Shown here piece after piece: positions 25,253 to 34,061 of a DNA stretch of 64,000 nt. A program made the translations under genes and the position numbers. Where the stretch lies: the NCBI GenBank assembly GCA_003134785.1, contig PLCN01000017.1:248001-312000 (forward strand), written 5' to 3'. Positions within the stretch are counted from its first letter, which is position 1. Every line of letters begins with the position of its first letter. This DNA comes from Spartobacteria bacterium (GTDB lineage: Bacteria > Verrucomicrobiota > Verrucomicrobiia > Chthoniobacterales > UBA10450). The notes below the pieces were generated by a model. It searched no databases, had not been told where the DNA came from, and was given only the letters and a program-made list of their open reading frames with translations.

Positions 25253-26260
25253 CTAAGGAGCGTAGAAGCTCGGCAGAAAATAAGCGCGGCCCGTCTCGAG
25301 CTGAGGGACGAGCTGCTTCGGCAACGTCAGTTCGATCTTCGAATTGCTCGAGCTGCTGAAGGCGCGGAAGAGACGACCGAACGAAAAGGGCGGCCCGTAT
25401 TTCACGACGGTAGCGTCGGACGCGTTCCCGAGTTCCTTCGCTTTTCCGAACGCGTCTTCGATTTGCCCGAGGCCGTCGATCAATTTGTTATCGAGCGCGT
25501 CCTTGCCCGAAAGGATGCGTCCGTCCGCGACGGTGTTCCGCAAAACGTCCGCCGGCACATTGCGCTCCTTCGCCACGATCCCCAGGAACTTTTCATAGGT
25601 TTTCATGACGAAGCTCTGGACGTACTCGCGCTCTTCCGGTGTGACGGCGCGGGCGCCGTTGAGCATGTCCTTGAACTTCCCGCTTTTGAAAACGACGGAG
25701 GCGAGACCGATTTTGTTGAAGAGTTGCTCGTAGTTCAACGTTTGGATGATCACGCCAATGCTGCCGGTGATCGTGGTCTCATTCGCCATTAAATATTTTC
25801 CGCCGCACGCGACGTAATAGCCGCCGGACGCCGCGAGTGAATCCATGTAAACAACCACCGGTTTCTTCGCGCGGGTCTTGACCGCCCAATTGTAAATGAC
25901 ATCCGAGGCCGTGACTTCACCTCCCGGCGAATCGATCTCGAGCACGACCGCGCGAACGTGCTCATCGTCGCGCGCCTGCTGAAGCGCCAGCTTCATATCG
26001 TCCACCATGGAATCGCCGACGTTGCCGGGGAGCGACGAACTGATCAGTCCGCGGAGCGTGATCACCGCGATCTTGTCACTGCTGCCTTTGCGGCCGTGTT
26101 GCACGATCGTCTCGCGGAACGAAGGAGTCGGTTCTTCCTGGCGCGAACTGCCACTGACTCGGCTGAAAACGGCGGCGATGAGAATGAAATTCGTGAGCAC
26201 GCTGGCGCAAAGCGCGACGAACAAAAAGATGCTCAAGCAGCCGAGTTTCCGATTAGCCAT
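25253..26260 (-). CDS. sppA: signal peptide peptidase SppA, short (36K) type
   Basis: The 335-residue protein (start ATG 26260, MANRKLGCLS) has an N-terminal membrane anchor (residues 7-30) and a ClpP-fold S49 domain. Landmarks are VLEIDSPGGEVTASDVIY, the nucleophile Ser in DSLAASGGYYVACGG, the general-base Lys in GKYLMANETTITGSIGVI and VADGRILSG. It degrades leftover signal peptides or regulates membrane proteins as a homotetramer or homooctamer. It heads the leftward sppA-CPBP-thiL-tsaE-tsaB-alr operon. Confidence 0.93.
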   Translation of the reverse strand: MANRKLGCLSIFLFVALCASVLTNFILIAAVFSRVSGSSRQEEPTPSFRETIVQHGRKGSSDKIAVITLRGLISSSLPGNVGDSMVDDMKLALQQARDDEHVRAVVLEIDSPGGEVTASDVIYNWAVKTRAKKPVVVYMDSLAASGGYYVACGGKYLMANETTITGSIGVIIQTLNYEQLFNKIGLASVVFKSGKFKDMLNGARAVTPEEREYVQSFVMKTYEKFLGIVAKERNVPADVLRNTVADGRILSGKDALDNKLIDGLGQIEDAFGKAKELGNASDATVVKYGPPFSFGRLFRAFSSSSNSKIELTLPKQLVPQLETGRAYFLPSFYAP

Positions 26261-26312
26261 GCCGGGGAAATGTGCGGAGAACGGAGATGCGCACAAGGGA
26301 ATTCCCCAATGG

Positions 26313-26400
26313 GGAGATGGAGTAATGGAGTGCTGGAGTGGGAGAGCGGGAACTGCTGCTTGCCTCCATTACTCCACTACTCCAGTTCACCCATTCCTCC
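26313..26400. repeat. GGAGTAATGGAGT purine-rich inverted repeat
   Basis: Purine-rich repeats of the kind GGAGATGGAGTAATGGAGTG face their complement CTCCATTACTCCACTACTCC near 26372. This is a simple-sequence palindrome upstream of sppA, of the same style as other repeats in the window. Confidence 0.5.
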
Positions 26401-26429
26401 GCTGGCCCGGAAGGTGCTTTTTGGAAATC

Positions 26430-26630
26430 ATGAACAACATCGGCCATCTCCCGCTGAGCGAGACCGCGCGAAACGCGGGCAAGACAAAAGCTCGCCGCGG
26501 CCGCCCCCGCAAGAACAGCGCGCAAGCTATTGTGCGCGAGCCGGCAGCCATCGGTACGCTCACGCGCACGAAGAGTTTATTGCTCGCCGCCTTGCGCGTG
26601 TGGGAACTGAAACATCGGATTAGCGACTAG
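26430..26630 (+). CDS. small basic protein with an AT-hook-like motif
   Basis: A 66-codon frame from ATG 26430 reads MNNIGHLPLSETARNAGKTK and continues with ARRGRPRKNS, an AT-hook-like RGRPRK core, and a C-terminal helix. The product is strongly basic and might bind DNA. It has no homologue I can name and only a weak AAGG upstream, and the frame is part of a longer spurious ORF, so it may not be a gene. Confidence 0.35.
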   Translation: MNNIGHLPLSETARNAGKTKARRGRPRKNSAQAIVREPAAIGTLTRTKSLLLAALRVWELKHRISD

Positions 26631-26777
26631 CGGGTGGCGCCGGGGATTGTTGAAGAGTTAAAGCGGCAGCATTCTTGGATCACAGGCTTCAACGCTTCAA
26701 ATTCAGCCCAAAAACGCGGGAGGGACCTCAGTGTCCCGACGACGATCGCGGCACTGAGGCCGCTCCCACATTACGCT

Positions 26778-27125
26778 TCATCTCTTCACCGACTCGACCT
26801 TCACAAAAATCGTTTTCGGCGCCGCGGCGAAATACTTGAACAGCGCCGGGCAAAGCCACCCTTCCATCTTGAAGCGGTCGTTGTAATACCAGTTCCCGCC
26901 TGACTCTTCCCGTTGCCATTCCAGCCTTTCGGCGGCACCGGGAAACGGCGCGGCGCTAAAAATCGCGCGAAATCCCAGATCGGCCTCCGGAATTTCCGCG
27001 ACGAGGCGATCGATCAGCGTATCGATGCCGGCAACGAAAGGCTCGCGTGATAGGCCGACTCCCGGATCATCGAAGACCCACATGCCTTCATATTTGTAAG
27101 GAACGATGACGAAGAGCGAATTCAT
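26778..27125 (-). CDS. DUF6717-like protein of unknown function
   Basis: From ATG 27125 the product is 115 residues (MNSLFVIVPYKYEGMWVFDD and on). It has conserved-looking blocks GLSREPFVAGIDTLIDRL and WYYNDRFKMEGWLCPALFKYF. The pattern fits small uncharacterised proteins of the DUF6717 type. There is no signal peptide and no membrane span. A TTG at 27191 could extend it by 22 unlikely residues. It stands alone. Confidence 0.7.
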   Translation of the reverse strand: MNSLFVIVPYKYEGMWVFDDPGVGLSREPFVAGIDTLIDRLVAEIPEADLGFRAIFSAAPFPGAAERLEWQREESGGNWYYNDRFKMEGWLCPALFKYFAAAPKTIFVKVESVKR

Positions 27126-27241
27126 CGGCGGAACGCTCCGAGTTGTCCCATGGCAAAGCAAGTCAGGCGGCCCGCGGAAAGCGATGAACAATTCCTCTCA
27201 ACGACGGCGCAGGATGGCCACAAACCTGCTGCCATGGACAT

Positions 27242-29248
27242 GTGATTATCGACCAAAAAAATCCCTTTCGTTACTTGTCCGCTTTCTCGAAGAACATCTT
27301 ACTGCGGCCTGCGCTCCGGTTCGCGACAATTGTCTTGTTGGGATCAACATTGCTCGTTGTGCCTCTGCGGGGTGCAACGATTGAGACGATGACATCGCTG
27401 ACTCAACCACTCCGCACTCTTCCACAGGTGCGGTTTTCAAACGGAACGTTTTACGGCACCGTTTTTGGCGGCTTCAACGGAGATTTAGATCATGGATCTG
27501 TCTATCAACTGGGTCCCAATGGCTCCCTCACCACACTTTATCAGTTTCAAGCTCTTACCCCGGACGAAGCGAATCCGACCGTTCTGATCGGAGCTGCGGA
27601 TGGGAACCTTTACGGCGCGACCGCGCCTAGAGCCGTCGGTGATTTGAATGGGATGATCTTCAAGCTCACTCCGACAGGAACGTTCACGCCGCTGTTTCGA
27701 TTTGCGGATAGCAAAGGGACGCACGCGATCAGTCTGATCCAGGGAACGGACGGCAACTTTTACGGCACAGCGGCCGGCGACTCGAGCGGCGGTTTTTTCA
27801 ATCACCTGGCTGCCATGCACAACGCCGGAATATTTTTTAAACTTACTCCGGCAGGTGCGTTCACGGTCCTCTACAGCTTCACGGGTGGAGCGGACGGAAG
27901 TTTGCCTAACTCATTAGTTCAGGGAAAAGACGGGAATTTTTACGGCAGCACGCTGTATGGGCCTGAGACGCCGCCCAATGTTTTTAACGGCTACGGAACG
28001 GTCTTCAAATTCACGCCCGCGGGTGCACTGACGACATTGTATTCGTTTACTGGCGCTGGCGACGGCGGCAATCCTGGCAAAGTCGTCCAAGGAAGCGATG
28101 GCAATTTGTACGGCGTTGCCAGCTTCCCAACGATCGGCACGGTTTTCAAAATCACGCCAGCCGGTCAACGGAGCACTCTGTTTAGTTTGCAGGGCGCCAA
28201 CGGCACTGATTCCTCCAAGTTAACCCTGAGTACAGACGGCGATGTCTATGGCGCCACGCCCGATGCTGGGATCCCGAAAGCCGGAAGCATCTTCAGGATC
28301 AATCCGGCCGGACAAGTGACCACTTACATTTTCGATGGCGAAGGGACCGGCGGCCATCCGAGTCAGTTATTCGAAGGCGAAGAGCACAATCTCTACGGAG
28401 CGACCGAGACAGGCGGCGGCTCAAATCAAGGCACCATCTTTCGATTGAACATGGCTCCGCCGCGGAACCTGCTCAACATTTCAACCCGAGCGCAGGTGTT
28501 GACGGCCGACAAAGTGTTGATCGCCGGGTTCATCATCACCGGGAGCGATCCAAAGAAAGTGATCATTCGCGGGATAGGTCCTTCCCTCGCTGGCGTCGGC
28601 ACTGCCCTCCAGGATCCCATTCTTGAGTTGCATCAAGGCGGCGCAACGCTCGCGACCAACGATGACTGGAAAGAGCATCAGGCGGAAGTGGAAGCGACGA
28701 CTATTCCGCCCACGAACGATCTCGAGTCGGCCATAGTAGCCACGCTGGCCCCGGGTGCATATACCGCCATTCTTTCGGGAAAGAACGACGGCACCGGAGT
28801 CGGCGTTGTGGAAGTGTACGACCTGGCGCAAGCGGCCAACTCGAAGCTCGCGAACATCAGCACGCGCGGACTTGTCGACAACGGCGAAAACGTCATGATC
28901 GCTGGATTGATCGTGGACGCCGGCGCGGGCGGCGGCGGAAACGCCAGAGTGATTCTGCGTGCACTCGGCCCATCGCTGAGCGCTTCCGGTATCCAAGGTG
29001 CGTTGTCCGATCCGGAGTTAGAGCTGCACGACGCCAGCGGCACCACGATCGCTTCCAACGATAACTGGAAAATTCGTCCCGACGGCAGCAGTCAACAGGG
29101 TGAAGTTGAAGCAACTTCGATCCCGCCCACGGACAGTTTGGAATCGGCGCTCGTGCAGACTCTTCCGCCTGGCAGTTACACGGCGATCGTGCGCGGCGCG
29201 AACGACTCCACCGGCGTCGCCACCGTGGAAATCTACAATCTTCAGTAA
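27242..29248 (+). CDS. secreted GloVer-type tandem-repeat protein
   Basis: The 668-residue product starts with GTG and has a signal sequence ending near residue 45. Residues 50-410 hold about seven repeats of roughly 50 residues. Each has a DGNLYG-T-like strand and a GTVFKITPAG---TLYSF strand; this is the choice-of-anchor GloVer repeat described in Gloeobacter and Verrucomicrobia and is propeller-like. The C-terminal part has two copies of a 125-residue module (about 412-535 and 537-668), each opening NISTR and ending GVG/GVA-VEVYDL or VEIYNL. It is a likely cell-surface or secreted protein with unknown ligand. Confidence 0.88.
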   Translation: MIIDQKNPFRYLSAFSKNILLRPALRFATIVLLGSTLLVVPLRGATIETMTSLTQPLRTLPQVRFSNGTFYGTVFGGFNGDLDHGSVYQLGPNGSLTTLYQFQALTPDEANPTVLIGAADGNLYGATAPRAVGDLNGMIFKLTPTGTFTPLFRFADSKGTHAISLIQGTDGNFYGTAAGDSSGGFFNHLAAMHNAGIFFKLTPAGAFTVLYSFTGGADGSLPNSLVQGKDGNFYGSTLYGPETPPNVFNGYGTVFKFTPAGALTTLYSFTGAGDGGNPGKVVQGSDGNLYGVASFPTIGTVFKITPAGQRSTLFSLQGANGTDSSKLTLSTDGDVYGATPDAGIPKAGSIFRINPAGQVTTYIFDGEGTGGHPSQLFEGEEHNLYGATETGGGSNQGTIFRLNMAPPRNLLNISTRAQVLTADKVLIAGFIITGSDPKKVIIRGIGPSLAGVGTALQDPILELHQGGATLATNDDWKEHQAEVEATTIPPTNDLESAIVATLAPGAYTAILSGKNDGTGVGVVEVYDLAQAANSKLANISTRGLVDNGENVMIAGLIVDAGAGGGGNARVILRALGPSLSASGIQGALSDPELELHDASGTTIASNDNWKIRPDGSSQQGEVEATSIPPTDSLESALVQTLPPGSYTAIVRGANDSTGVATVEIYNLQ

Positions 29249-29381
29249 GCGCGAAAGCAGCGAGATCGCGCTCTTCGTCGAGCTCGCACGCCGTCAGCGA
29301 CAACGAAATTCGGCGCGACCGCACAAACTGATTTGCTGTAGCTTGAGCCGGCAATACTCTCTAGCGACTGATTGCGTTTGA

Positions 29382-29455
29382 GCGCCCATAGCTCAGCCGG
29401 ATAGAGCATCGGATTTCTAATCCGACGGTCGGAGGTTCGAGTCCTCCTGGGCGCG
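29382..29455 (+). tRNA. tRNA-Arg (anticodon UCU)
   Basis: The 74-base cloverleaf is complete. The acceptor stem is GCGCCCA (29382-29388) with TGGGCGC (29448-29454) and discriminator G. The D-arm is GCTCAGCCGGATAGAGC, the anticodon stem TCGGA/TCCGA has loop TTTCTAA (anticodon TCT at 29416-29418), and the T-arm carries GGTTCGAGTCC. CCA is not encoded. Confidence 0.97.
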
Positions 29456-29491
29456 TTGTTCAATTAACAAGCTAGCGATGATTGTTGCCGC

Positions 29492-29611
29492 GCGGTTTGA
29501 GACAAAGTGCCAACGGTTTGAGAACAACACTTCCAACACTGTGCCAGAGAAGGTCTATAGAAAGTCGCGGAAATTCTGTTCTCACACCCCTGTCACTTTG
29601 TCTCAAACCGC
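29492..29611. repeat. 120-bp inverted-repeat element with perfect 18-bp ends
   Basis: GCGGTTTGAGACAAAGTG at 29492-29509 is matched exactly by its complement at 29594-29611. A second, imperfect GGTTTGAGAAC/GTTCTCAC pair lies inside. There is no ORF within. It sits just downstream of tRNA-Arg and looks like a MITE- or REPIN-like element. Confidence 0.75.
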
Positions 29612-29704
29612 ATGGCAGCTTTCACTGAGTGACTTAGCGAATCAGGCACGGCGGACACATTTCCGCGTCTTGTTATTTGCACGGAAATACATGACGATTT
29701 GCCT

Positions 29705-29929
29705 GTGAGCACGGTTGCTGAAATCAAAGAAGCGATCGCCCGGTTGTCGCCACAAGAATACTGCGAGTTGCTGACCGAGCTTTTTCCGCACGCCGATGAC
29801 GAGTGGGACAAGCAGATGAAGGCCGACTTCGCATATGGCAAGATGGACTGGCTGACAAAAGAAACCGACGCCGCGATTCGCGAAGAAAAAACGATCCCGC
29901 TTGAGAAAATTCTCGCGGACGAAGAGTGA
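29705..29929 (+). CDS. antitoxin-like protein of a RelE-type module
   Basis: From GTG 29705 the product has 74 residues (MSTVAEIKEAIARLSPQEYC at the start) with an acidic, helical C-terminus (LTKETDAAIREEKTIPLEKI). This is the usual build of small antitoxins paired with RelE/ParE toxins. Its stop overlaps the GTG of the following toxin remnant by four bases (29926-29929), the coupling typical of toxin-antitoxin operons. Without a full toxin it is probably an orphan. Confidence 0.7.
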   Translation: MSTVAEIKEAIARLSPQEYCELLTELFPHADDEWDKQMKADFAYGKMDWLTKETDAAIREEKTIPLEKILADEE

Positions 29930-30039
29930 CGAGCCGGACGACCGCTCGTTTCTGGGACTGCTATCGCAAACTTCCGCAGGAAATTCGCCACCTTGCGCGG
30001 AAGAATTACGCTCTTTGGAGCGATGAGGGTGAATATTAG
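29926..30039 (+). pseudogene. truncated RelE/ParE-type toxin
   Basis: The frame from GTG 29926 gives only 37 residues (MTSRTTARFWDCYRKLPQEI, then RHLARKNYALWSDEGEY) before TAG 30037. The sequence matches the start of RelE-type toxins, where the phrase F-W-x-x-Y-x-x-L-P-x-x-I-x-x-x-A-x-K-x-Y-x-L-W is normally followed by about 55 more residues of catalytic sheet. Those are absent. A 17-bp direct repeat begins at 30042, marking a probable deletion or insertion border. Confidence 0.7.
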
Positions 30040-30076
30040 CTACTGAGTGACTTAGCGATTAGGAACCCATCACCCG

Positions 30077-31135
30077 TCATTTCTTCCACTTCCGCTCGTG
30101 ATCGAGCAGCCATTTTTTTCGCCAGAGTCCGCCGCCGTAGCCGCAGAGCGATCCATCTGCGCGAATGACACGATGACAGGGTATGATGATCGAGAGCATG
30201 TTCGTGCCGTTGGCGCGGCCGACAGCGCGACGCGCGTTCGGAATGCCGAGGCGTTCCGCCATCCAGGAATAGGAACGCGTCTCGGCTGTCGGTATCGAGC
30301 GCAAGAGCTCCCAGGTGCGCATCTGGAAATCCGAGCCGATCGGCGCGAGCGGAATATCGAACTCGAGATTTTCGCCGGAAAAATAGCGAGCCAACTGTTG
30401 GCGAATCGCGTCGAGGTATTGGTGCTCGCCGGGGACGACATTGGTTTTTAATCGCTGGCGCAGAGTTGCCAATTCATTTTCCAGCGCACGCCGGTCCGCG
30501 AACTCGAGCAGACGCAATCCGTTATCGTCCGCGACGGCTAGCATTGCGCCGAGAGGAGTGTCGATTCGTTCGGCAAACATGCAGGCGCGCGATTTGGCTG
30601 CCGTCGGCGGATCGCCGAAAATGCGAGTGAAAGCTTCGCGAAAGCCGCTGGCCGATTCGAACCCGCTGCCATTTTGCGCTTCATCCACGCGGCCGCCTTT
30701 GCGCACCTCGCGCAACGCGAGCCCCATCCGCCGCGCGCGGTGATAGGCCTGGAACGTCATTCCGTAATGACGCTTGAATTGCCGGCGCGCGGTCGACGGA
30801 TCGATCGAGAGCGCGGCGAGTTCCTTGTCGGTCAGCCGCCCGCCCGGAGCGCGTTCGACTTCCGCGCGCAATTGTTCGATCAACTTGGGCGGTCGCTCGC
30901 CCGGGTCCATCGGCCGGCAGCGCAAGCACGGCCGGTAGCCGCCATGCAACGCTTCACTCGGCGTCGCGAAAAAATCGACATTCATCCGCGCGGGTTTCTT
31001 GGCCGAACAAGTCGGGCGACAAAAGATCCCTGTCGTGCGCACGCCGACGAAAAAGATTCCTTCGAAACTCGAATCGCGATTGACCAACGCGCGATACATC
31101 GTGTCGGAAGGGGGCAGAAGTTCCATCGCTTTCAT
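30077..31135 (-). CDS. ada: Ada: methylphosphotriester sensor and O6-methylguanine-DNA methyltransferase
   Basis: The 352-residue protein has all three Ada parts. The N-terminal zinc domain has Cys39, Cys43, Cys70 and Cys73 (GIFCRPTC and RPCLRC), where Cys39 takes up methyl groups from phosphotriesters. An AraC-type helix-turn-helix region follows (about 105-175). The O6-methylguanine methyltransferase domain has the acceptor Cys in IIPCHRVIRADGSL. Alkylation probably switches it into an activator of its own operon. The start overlaps the stop of the DUF1203 gene by four bases. Confidence 0.95.
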   Translation of the reverse strand: MKAMELLPPSDTMYRALVNRDSSFEGIFFVGVRTTGIFCRPTCSAKKPARMNVDFFATPSEALHGGYRPCLRCRPMDPGERPPKLIEQLRAEVERAPGGRLTDKELAALSIDPSTARRQFKRHYGMTFQAYHRARRMGLALREVRKGGRVDEAQNGSGFESASGFREAFTRIFGDPPTAAKSRACMFAERIDTPLGAMLAVADDNGLRLLEFADRRALENELATLRQRLKTNVVPGEHQYLDAIRQQLARYFSGENLEFDIPLAPIGSDFQMRTWELLRSIPTAETRSYSWMAERLGIPNARRAVGRANGTNMLSIIIPCHRVIRADGSLCGYGGGLWRKKWLLDHERKWKK

Positions 31136-31599
31136 ATGCGTTCAACCTCCATCGTGTAGCAACCGTGGCTGACGCTGCGGACGTGAACAAAAGCAGTTTC
31201 AGGCCTTTGCAGAAACCTTTCAATCACGGCTTCGGGCCCCTCCCCGTTCGCCACCTCGGCCGCGATCATGTCGTGCTGCGAATTGTAGGCTCGTAGGACG
31301 CGGCCCTCTCGAAATTCCAGCGGAAATTCGTCAGTCGCCGCGTACCGCGCGCAAGGTTCTGCGTGGACGAAGATCGGGCCACTTTCTGAGTAAGGCCGGC
31401 CCGGCGCGATGGCGGCGTAGGGAAACAGGATCATGCGTTCGCCAGGCTGTGCCCAGCGGAGGCAATGCCGACAGGGAAATCCTCCCGGCGAATCCGCCGT
31501 GATGACGGCGTGATCTGACGCGCCCGCCTCCGCCTCACGGCGAGCTGCCTCGGCAATTTCGGTGTGAATCGGAACGATTCGAAAGCTCGAATTTTTCAT
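31132..31599 (-). CDS. DUF1203 family protein
   Basis: The 155-residue protein shows the DUF1203 layout: PCRHCLRWAQPGERMILFPYAA, GPIFVHAEPCARY, EFPLEFREGRVLRAYN and a C-terminal VSHGCYTMEVER strand. The family has no proven activity. It is the first gene of a two-gene unit with ada (four-base overlap), so it may belong to the alkylation response here; that is inference from position only. Confidence 0.85.
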   Translation of the reverse strand: MKNSSFRIVPIHTEIAEAARREAEAGASDHAVITADSPGGFPCRHCLRWAQPGERMILFPYAAIAPGRPYSESGPIFVHAEPCARYAATDEFPLEFREGRVLRAYNSQHDMIAAEVANGEGPEAVIERFLQRPETAFVHVRSVSHGCYTMEVERI

Positions 31600-31756
31600 G
31601 GCTCAAGCCTAAGCGTCATACGCGACGTGACGCATCCACGGAATTCGGGCAGCGAATTCTTCGGGTCGGCTCCGAGAAATTGAAGGATTCACGGCTGTCT
31701 GCGTCGATTATCGTTCGGCGCGCACGCGAGTTGCCGTTGAGCGCCGAACCTAAAAG

Positions 31757-32116
31757 ATGAAATTTTTCCGGCTCCCGCTTTTCCTTATCACGTTCGTCGC
31801 GTTCGCCAGTCCGTCGAAATCGGCCGAGTCACTCGACCAAACCATCAACTATCTGATTGATTACGTCGTAAACTCGAAGGCGACATTCATCCGCAACGGC
31901 ACCTCTCACACGCCCGCCGAAGCAGCCGACCATATCAAAGCGAAGTACGCGCATTTCAAAAAGGACATCACGACTCCGGAAGATTTCATCCGGCTGTCCG
32001 CGTCAAAAAGTATTCTGAGCGGCAAGCCTTATCTCGTCCGCCTCCCGGATGGTAAGGAGATGCATCTCGACGCGTGGTTGACCGATGCTTTAAAGCAACA
32101 TCGGAGCCATTCATAG
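31757..32116 (+). CDS. secreted DUF5329-like protein
   Basis: The 119-residue product has a signal peptide (MKFFRLPLFLITFVAFASPS, cleavage near residue 23). The mature domain contains TFIRNGTSHTPAEAADHIKAK and SASKSILSGKPYLVRLPDGK-like phrases found in DUF5329 proteins. Probably periplasmic, function unknown. It lies 17 bases before the phospholipase D lipoprotein gene and is probably co-transcribed. Confidence 0.8.
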   Translation: MKFFRLPLFLITFVAFASPSKSAESLDQTINYLIDYVVNSKATFIRNGTSHTPAEAADHIKAKYAHFKKDITTPEDFIRLSASKSILSGKPYLVRLPDGKEMHLDAWLTDALKQHRSHS

Positions 32117-32133
32117 AGCGGTCGAAAAGCAAA

Positions 32134-33414
32134 ATGTCTCATCCGCGTTCTCCGAGAATCCATCAAAACTGCCAGCGTCTTGCCTGCGCCTTTCTCCTTT
32201 GGTGTCTGAGCAGCTGCACGATAGGAGGGAAACGCATTACCGAGGAAGTGGCGCCACTTTATTCGGCGGCATCCCCCGAGTTCCGGCAATCGAGCGGCGC
32301 ATTGCTCGGAGGGAATTTCGTGCCCGGCAACAGCATCATCACTCTCGTAAATGGCGATCAAATTTTTCCGGCAATGCTCAAAGCCATCCGTAGCGCCCAA
32401 CGCTCGATCGATTTCGAGACGTATGTATTCTGGGACGGCGACATCGCGCGCGAATTCTCCGAGGCGCTCGCGGAGCGGGCCCAGGCCGGCGTGAAAGTAA
32501 ACGCGATTCTCGACGCACAGGGCACGAGCAAAATGGGCTCGGAGAATCTTTCGCGACTCCAGAGCGCCGGCGTCAATATCGAGAAATATCATTCCATTTT
32601 CTGGTGGGACATTCGTCGGTTCAACAATCGAAGTCACCGCAAGTTGTTGATCATCGATGGCAAGATCGCGTTCGTTGGCGGCGTCGGCATCGCCAACGAA
32701 TGGACCGGAAACGCACAATCGCCGGAGCATTGGCGCGACAATCACTATAAGGTCGCCGGCCCGGTGGTCGCACAGATTCAGGGGATTTTCATGGAGAACT
32801 GGCTGAAGACCCGGGGAGTCATGCTGCACGGTTCTGAATATTTTCCGCCGCTGGCCGCAGCCGGACCTTATCTCGCGCAAGGATTCAAGAGCTCTCCGCG
32901 CCAAGGCGATAATAGCATTCGCCTGATGTATCTGCTGGCAATTGCCTCGGCTCAGAAAACTCTGAGGATCGAGAACGCGTATTTCCTTCCCGACGACCTG
33001 ACGCGGAAGGAACTGATGGCCGCCGCGAAACGAGGAGTAAAGGTCGAAGTCGTCATGCCGGGCCCGCACATCGATCAGAAGTTAGTGCGCGCGGCCTCGC
33101 GCCGGCACTGGCCGGAACTCATCAAAGCCGGAATCAAACTCTATGAGTATCAACCGACAATGGTGCACGTGAAGTTGATGATCGTGGATGACACTTTCGT
33201 TTCCGTTGGTTCGGGAAATTTCGATGACCGCTCCGTTCGGCTGAACGATGAAGCGAACCTTGATGTTTTGAATCGAAGCTTTGCCGCGACCCAGACTCGC
33301 CTCTTTGAAATGGACAAGCGCCAGTCGCGAGAACTAACGCTGAACGACGCCGGCAAGTTGAACCTGGTGGATCCCATTCAGCATGCCGCCAGCGTCGCTT
33401 CGCCGGAGCTTTGA
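32134..33414 (+). CDS. phospholipase D/cardiolipin synthase-family lipoprotein
   Basis: I start at ATG 32134 (MSHPRSPRIHQ), which gives a 426-residue protein with a lipoprotein signal peptide (lipobox LSSC, about residue 28). Two HKD motifs are present: SHRKLLIIDGKIAFVGGVG (about residues 168-187) and MVHVKLMIVDDTFVSVGSGNFDDRS (about 345-369). The spacing fits cardiolipin-synthase-like PLD enzymes, but the lipid anchor instead of two N-terminal helices points to an envelope PLD acting on the periplasmic side. The frame extends upstream over the DUF5329 gene but has no better start. Confidence 0.88.
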   Translation: MSHPRSPRIHQNCQRLACAFLLWCLSSCTIGGKRITEEVAPLYSAASPEFRQSSGALLGGNFVPGNSIITLVNGDQIFPAMLKAIRSAQRSIDFETYVFWDGDIAREFSEALAERAQAGVKVNAILDAQGTSKMGSENLSRLQSAGVNIEKYHSIFWWDIRRFNNRSHRKLLIIDGKIAFVGGVGIANEWTGNAQSPEHWRDNHYKVAGPVVAQIQGIFMENWLKTRGVMLHGSEYFPPLAAAGPYLAQGFKSSPRQGDNSIRLMYLLAIASAQKTLRIENAYFLPDDLTRKELMAAAKRGVKVEVVMPGPHIDQKLVRAASRRHWPELIKAGIKLYEYQPTMVHVKLMIVDDTFVSVGSGNFDDRSVRLNDEANLDVLNRSFAATQTRLFEMDKRQSRELTLNDAGKLNLVDPIQHAASVASPEL

Positions 33415-33429
33415 TTCGCAGCAGCGCGG

Positions 33430-34002
33430 TCAGCCTTCGCGGACCAAATCAGCCGGTTCGTTGACACTGCGATAGAATCCTTGCGCTTCTACCTCAACGT
33501 TCAGCGTCTGAATCGTGCCGGCCCTGGCCAGATTTCGGGCCAGCGTTTGCAGGGAGAAATTGCTGCCCGCGAGTGCCGTGGCAAAATCCGCGACGGCCTC
33601 CCGCGGGTAGACCGCGGCCAGCGGTTCGGCGCGATCATTCACTACCGGAACCACGCCGCGTCCAGCTATTGCGAGGCCACAAAGAAAACGCATCTGCTCA
33701 CTCGTCATGAACGGCATATCGACTGCCAGCGCGACGAGGTGCGATGTTTGCATTCGTTCCAAAGCTTTCGTTAGGCCACTGAGCGGGCCGCGGGATGGCG
33801 GCCTATCCAAAATCAACTCCGTGTCGAGCGGCAGCCAGGAAGGCTCGTTGCGGACGGAAACGAAAATCTTCTCCGGGCCGAGATCTCGTAGAAGCTCGAT
33901 CTGTCGTTGCCAAAGCGGCTGGCCGCGAAAAACAATCTCCGCCTTGTCCCGGCCCATCCGCCGCGACTCGCCGCCAGCGAGCAGGACCGCGGTGAGAGTC
34001 AT
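33430..34002 (-). CDS. mobA: molybdenum cofactor guanylyltransferase MobA
   Basis: The 190-residue protein has the nucleotidyltransferase start LLAGGESRRMGRDKAEI, then LILDRPPSRGPLSGL and the metal-binding VALAVDMPFMTSEQ. MobA links GMP to molybdopterin to form the bis-MGD cofactor precursor. It lies back-to-back with fdhD (59 bases apart), which also serves bis-MGD enzymes; no molybdoenzyme gene is in the window. Confidence 0.93.
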   Translation of the reverse strand: MTLTAVLLAGGESRRMGRDKAEIVFRGQPLWQRQIELLRDLGPEKIFVSVRNEPSWLPLDTELILDRPPSRGPLSGLTKALERMQTSHLVALAVDMPFMTSEQMRFLCGLAIAGRGVVPVVNDRAEPLAAVYPREAVADFATALAGSNFSLQTLARNLARAGTIQTLNVEVEAQGFYRSVNEPADLVREG

Positions 34003-34061
34003 GCCGCAATGCTATCACTTGGGCGCCTCGCCGCATCGGCCTTTCGTGCGATGATTCTTCT

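Larger units (their letters stand above)
29624..30058. repeat. 17-bp direct repeats bracketing a broken toxin-antitoxin pair
   Basis: ACTGAGTGACTTAGCGA occurs at 29624-29640 and again at 30042-30058. The two copies flank the antitoxin-like gene and the truncated toxin, and the second begins two bases after the premature toxin stop. Confidence 0.75.
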
